This document shows, piece by piece, positions 62,924-64,000 of a DNA stretch of 64,000 bases (its first letter is position 1; every line of letters begins with the position of its first letter). The DNA lies in assembly GCF_003992255.1 (NCBI RefSeq), contig NZ_RQVA01000006.1, positions 55,221 to 119,220 on the forward strand, in the 5' to 3' direction. A program made the position numbers and the translations under genes. This DNA comes from F0422 sp003992255 (GTDB taxonomy: Bacteria; Bacillota; Negativicutes; Veillonellales; Veillonellaceae). A model generated the notes under the pieces. That model searched no databases and was not told the DNA's origin. It was given only the letters and a program-made list of their open reading frames with translations.

Positions 62924-63060
62924 GCAACTTCCTGTTCTGCCCTGTGGATTTTCTATCTCCCTTCGGTCGTAGAAAATCTTACGGGCCGAACTCCCCGATT
63001 CACACATCTTTGTTCGTCACTTCGTTCCTTCAAAGATGGTTCACTGGGGATCCCAGGCCT
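62924..63060 (-). repeat. two-hairpin module A inside 5S 3'-end sequence
   Basis: Reading on the minus strand: GGCCTGGGA (as in 5S), hairpin 1 (stem CATCTTTG/CAAAGATG, loop with GGAACGAAGTGACG), link GTGTGAATC, hairpin 2 (outer stem GTTCGGCCC/GGGCAGAAC, inner GATTTTCTA/TAGAAAATC), then AGGAAGTTGC, the 3' strand of 5S. So 5S-like sequence is interrupted by about 118 bp. No gene is read in this stretch. Confidence 0.7.
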
Positions 63061-63130
63061 ATTGCATTCTTTCATTGTTCTTAATTGAGACATGTTGGCT
63101 GGAAACGGCTCTCTTAGTACCTTGTCATTT

Positions 63131-63267
63131 GCAACTTCCTGTTCCTGGCTGTGGATTTTGTGCGCCTCTTTGAGGCTCCAAAATCTTACGCCAGGAACTA
63201 AGCGATGCTATATGATTTATGCGTCGCTTCGCTCCTTTAAATCATGAGCCCTGCTTATCCCAGGCCT
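63131..63267 (-). repeat. two-hairpin module B inside 5S 3'-end sequence
   Basis: Same order as module A with different stems: hairpin 1 ATGATTTA/TAAATCAT with loop GGAGCGAAGCGACGC, and hairpin 2 GTTCCTGG/CCAGGAAC with inner GATTTTGGAGCC/GGCGCACAAAATC. It is flanked by GGCCTGGGA and AGGAAGTTGC as in 5S rRNA. Confidence 0.7.
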
Positions 63268-63345
63268 TATCAGGTATACCATAGTTACTACTTGATCAAT
63301 CTGGCTGGAAACGGCTAGGCCAAAATGGTATATTACATTAGGAAA

Positions 63346-63371
63346 TAAAAAAGACGCCTTTCGGCGTCTTC
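63346..63371 (-). terminator. terminator after module C
   Basis: AAGACGCC and GGCGTCTT stem with GAAA tetraloop, followed by TTTTATTTCC on the minus strand. It is placed after the 5S-like 3' end of module C as the true 5S terminator is after 5S. Confidence 0.88.
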
Positions 63372-63387
63372 TTTATTTTCTTAATCA

Positions 63388-63525
63388 GCAACTTCCTATT
63401 TGTTCCTAGCTGTGGATTTTGAGCGCCCCTTTGGGGCTCCAAAATCTTACGCCAGGAACTCCCCGATTCACACACTTTTATGCGTCGCTACGCTCCTATG
63501 AAAGTGGTTCTCTGGGGATCCCAGG
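63388..63525 (-). repeat. two-hairpin module C inside 5S 3'-end sequence
   Basis: Hairpin 1 CACTTTCAT/ATAAAAGTG with loop GGAGCGTAGCGACGC; link GTGTGAATCGGGGAG; hairpin 2 GTTCCTGG/CTAGGAAC with inner GATTTTGGAGCCCC/GGGGCGCTCAAAATC. It ends AGGAAGTTGCTGATTAA, identical to the end of the real 5S, and is followed by its own terminator. Confidence 0.72.
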
Positions 63526-63557
63526 TCGACCTGCTCGTATGTAAACTCACTAAGTAA

Positions 63558-63593
63558 TAAAAGAAGAGCACCCTGTTGGGTGCTCTTCTTTTA
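63558..63593 (-). terminator. terminator of the rRNA operon (after 5S)
   Basis: AAGAAGAGCACCC and GGGTGCTCTTCTT form a 13-bp perfect stem with a 4-nt loop, then TTATTA on the minus strand, directly after 5S. Confidence 0.9.
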
Positions 63594-63597
63594 TTAA

Positions 63598-63752
<155 letters not shown>

Positions 63753-63810
63753 TTTTCAACTTATAAGTTTTAGTATTTACATACCAGTCATATCGTAAAT
63801 CAGTTTAAGT

Positions 63811-63926
63811 TCGTCGGTTTTGTGGAATTTCTTCACTCCCTTCGGTCGTGGAAATTCTTACAACCGACATACTGATTCACACAACTTTGTGCGTCGCTTT
63901 CGCTCCTACAAAGTTGGTTCTCTAGT
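63811..63926 (-). repeat. two-hairpin module D in the 23S-5S spacer
   Basis: Hairpin 1 AACTTTGT/ACAAAGTT with loop AGGAGCGAAAGCGACGC, link GTGTGAATC, hairpin 2 TCGGTTGT/ACAAAACCGA with inner GAATTTCCACGACC and GAAATTC. It starts within a few bases of the 23S 3' end. Unlike A-C it has no flanking 5S pieces. Confidence 0.7.
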
Positions 63927-63929
63927 AAA

Positions 63930-64000
63930 GCCCTCGATCTATTAGTACCAGTCAGCTCCATGCCTTACAGCACTTCCACACCTGGCCTATCAACCATGTC
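63930..64000 (-). rRNA. rrl: 23S ribosomal RNA, 3' end (runs off the window)
   Basis: The minus strand reads GACATGGTTGATAGGCCAGG, TGTGGAAGTGCTGTAAGGCA, TGGAGCTGACTGGTACTAAT, AGATCGAGGG, the conserved last 70 or so bases of 23S. The 5' part lies beyond position 64000. The exact 3' end is uncertain by a few bases. Confidence 0.93.

Overview
The window looks like chromosome of an anaerobic, diderm Firmicute of the class Negativicutes, most likely Veillonella or a close relative. The evidence is a low GC content (roughly 40% by eye), strong Shine-Dalgarno sites, Gram-positive style housekeeping genes (MutS2, PcrA, family II pyrophosphatase), an anaerobic class III ribonucleotide reductase, and an outer-membrane type beta-barrel protein next to a PE-making phosphatidylserine synthase/decarboxylase pair. 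MurE carries the DNPR motif of meso-diaminopimelate ligases. Nearly all genes are on the minus strand; the plus-strand exceptions are fabK, a gamma-carbonic-anhydrase-like gene and rpmB. The species assignment is inference.

Layout. 1-600: a small-RNA locus with its own promoter and terminator and tRNA-like ends, then a long imperfect palindrome touching the end of tyrS. 0.6-8.9 kb: tyrS, a class A PBP, mutS2 and a U32 peptidase-family gene. 9-18.5 kb: pheT, pheS, a hotdog thioesterase, ligA, pcrA and a CBS-containing pyrophosphatase. 18.6-21.3 kb: rpmF with its YceD-like partner, rubredoxin, and a TPM/LemA pair. 21.5-24 kb: fabK, gamma-CA and a secreted protein of unknown function. 24-27 kb: nrdG/nrdD with a pair of NrdR-like boxes exactly 32 bp apart. 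27-28.5 kb: bioY with a MaoC-like hotdog gene behind a BirA-type operator. 28.5-41.8 kb: the division and cell wall (dcw) cluster mraZ-rsmH-ftsL-murE-murF-mraY-murD-murG-murC-ddl-ftsQ-ftsZ, which lacks ftsI, ftsW, ftsA and murB here, followed 22 bp after ftsZ by an outer-membrane protein gene. 42-48.5 kb: an aminotransferase and the livKHMGF branched-chain amino acid ABC transporter. 48.7-50.9 kb: ahcY-mtnP (SAM by-product recycling). 51-57.5 kb: an unknown helical protein, an envelope-lipid/glycan operon (wecG-like, psd, pssA, GT2), a tautomerase and recG. 57.7-59.04 kb: an insertion sequence with perfect terminal inverted repeats and a frameshifted transposase. 59.3-62.8 kb: rpmB, deoB, a Nudix hydrolase, a SWIM zinc-finger protein and a small orphan. 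62.9-64 kb: the 3' end of an rRNA operon (end of 23S, 5S) with four copies of a two-hairpin repeat module.

The most unusual signals are the two-hairpin modules around 5S, whose stems covary while the loops stay fixed and three of which interrupt 5S 3'-end sequence; the tRNA-like RNA at 121-312; the dcw cluster lacking ftsI, ftsW and ftsA; and the BirA-controlled hotdog-bioY operon.
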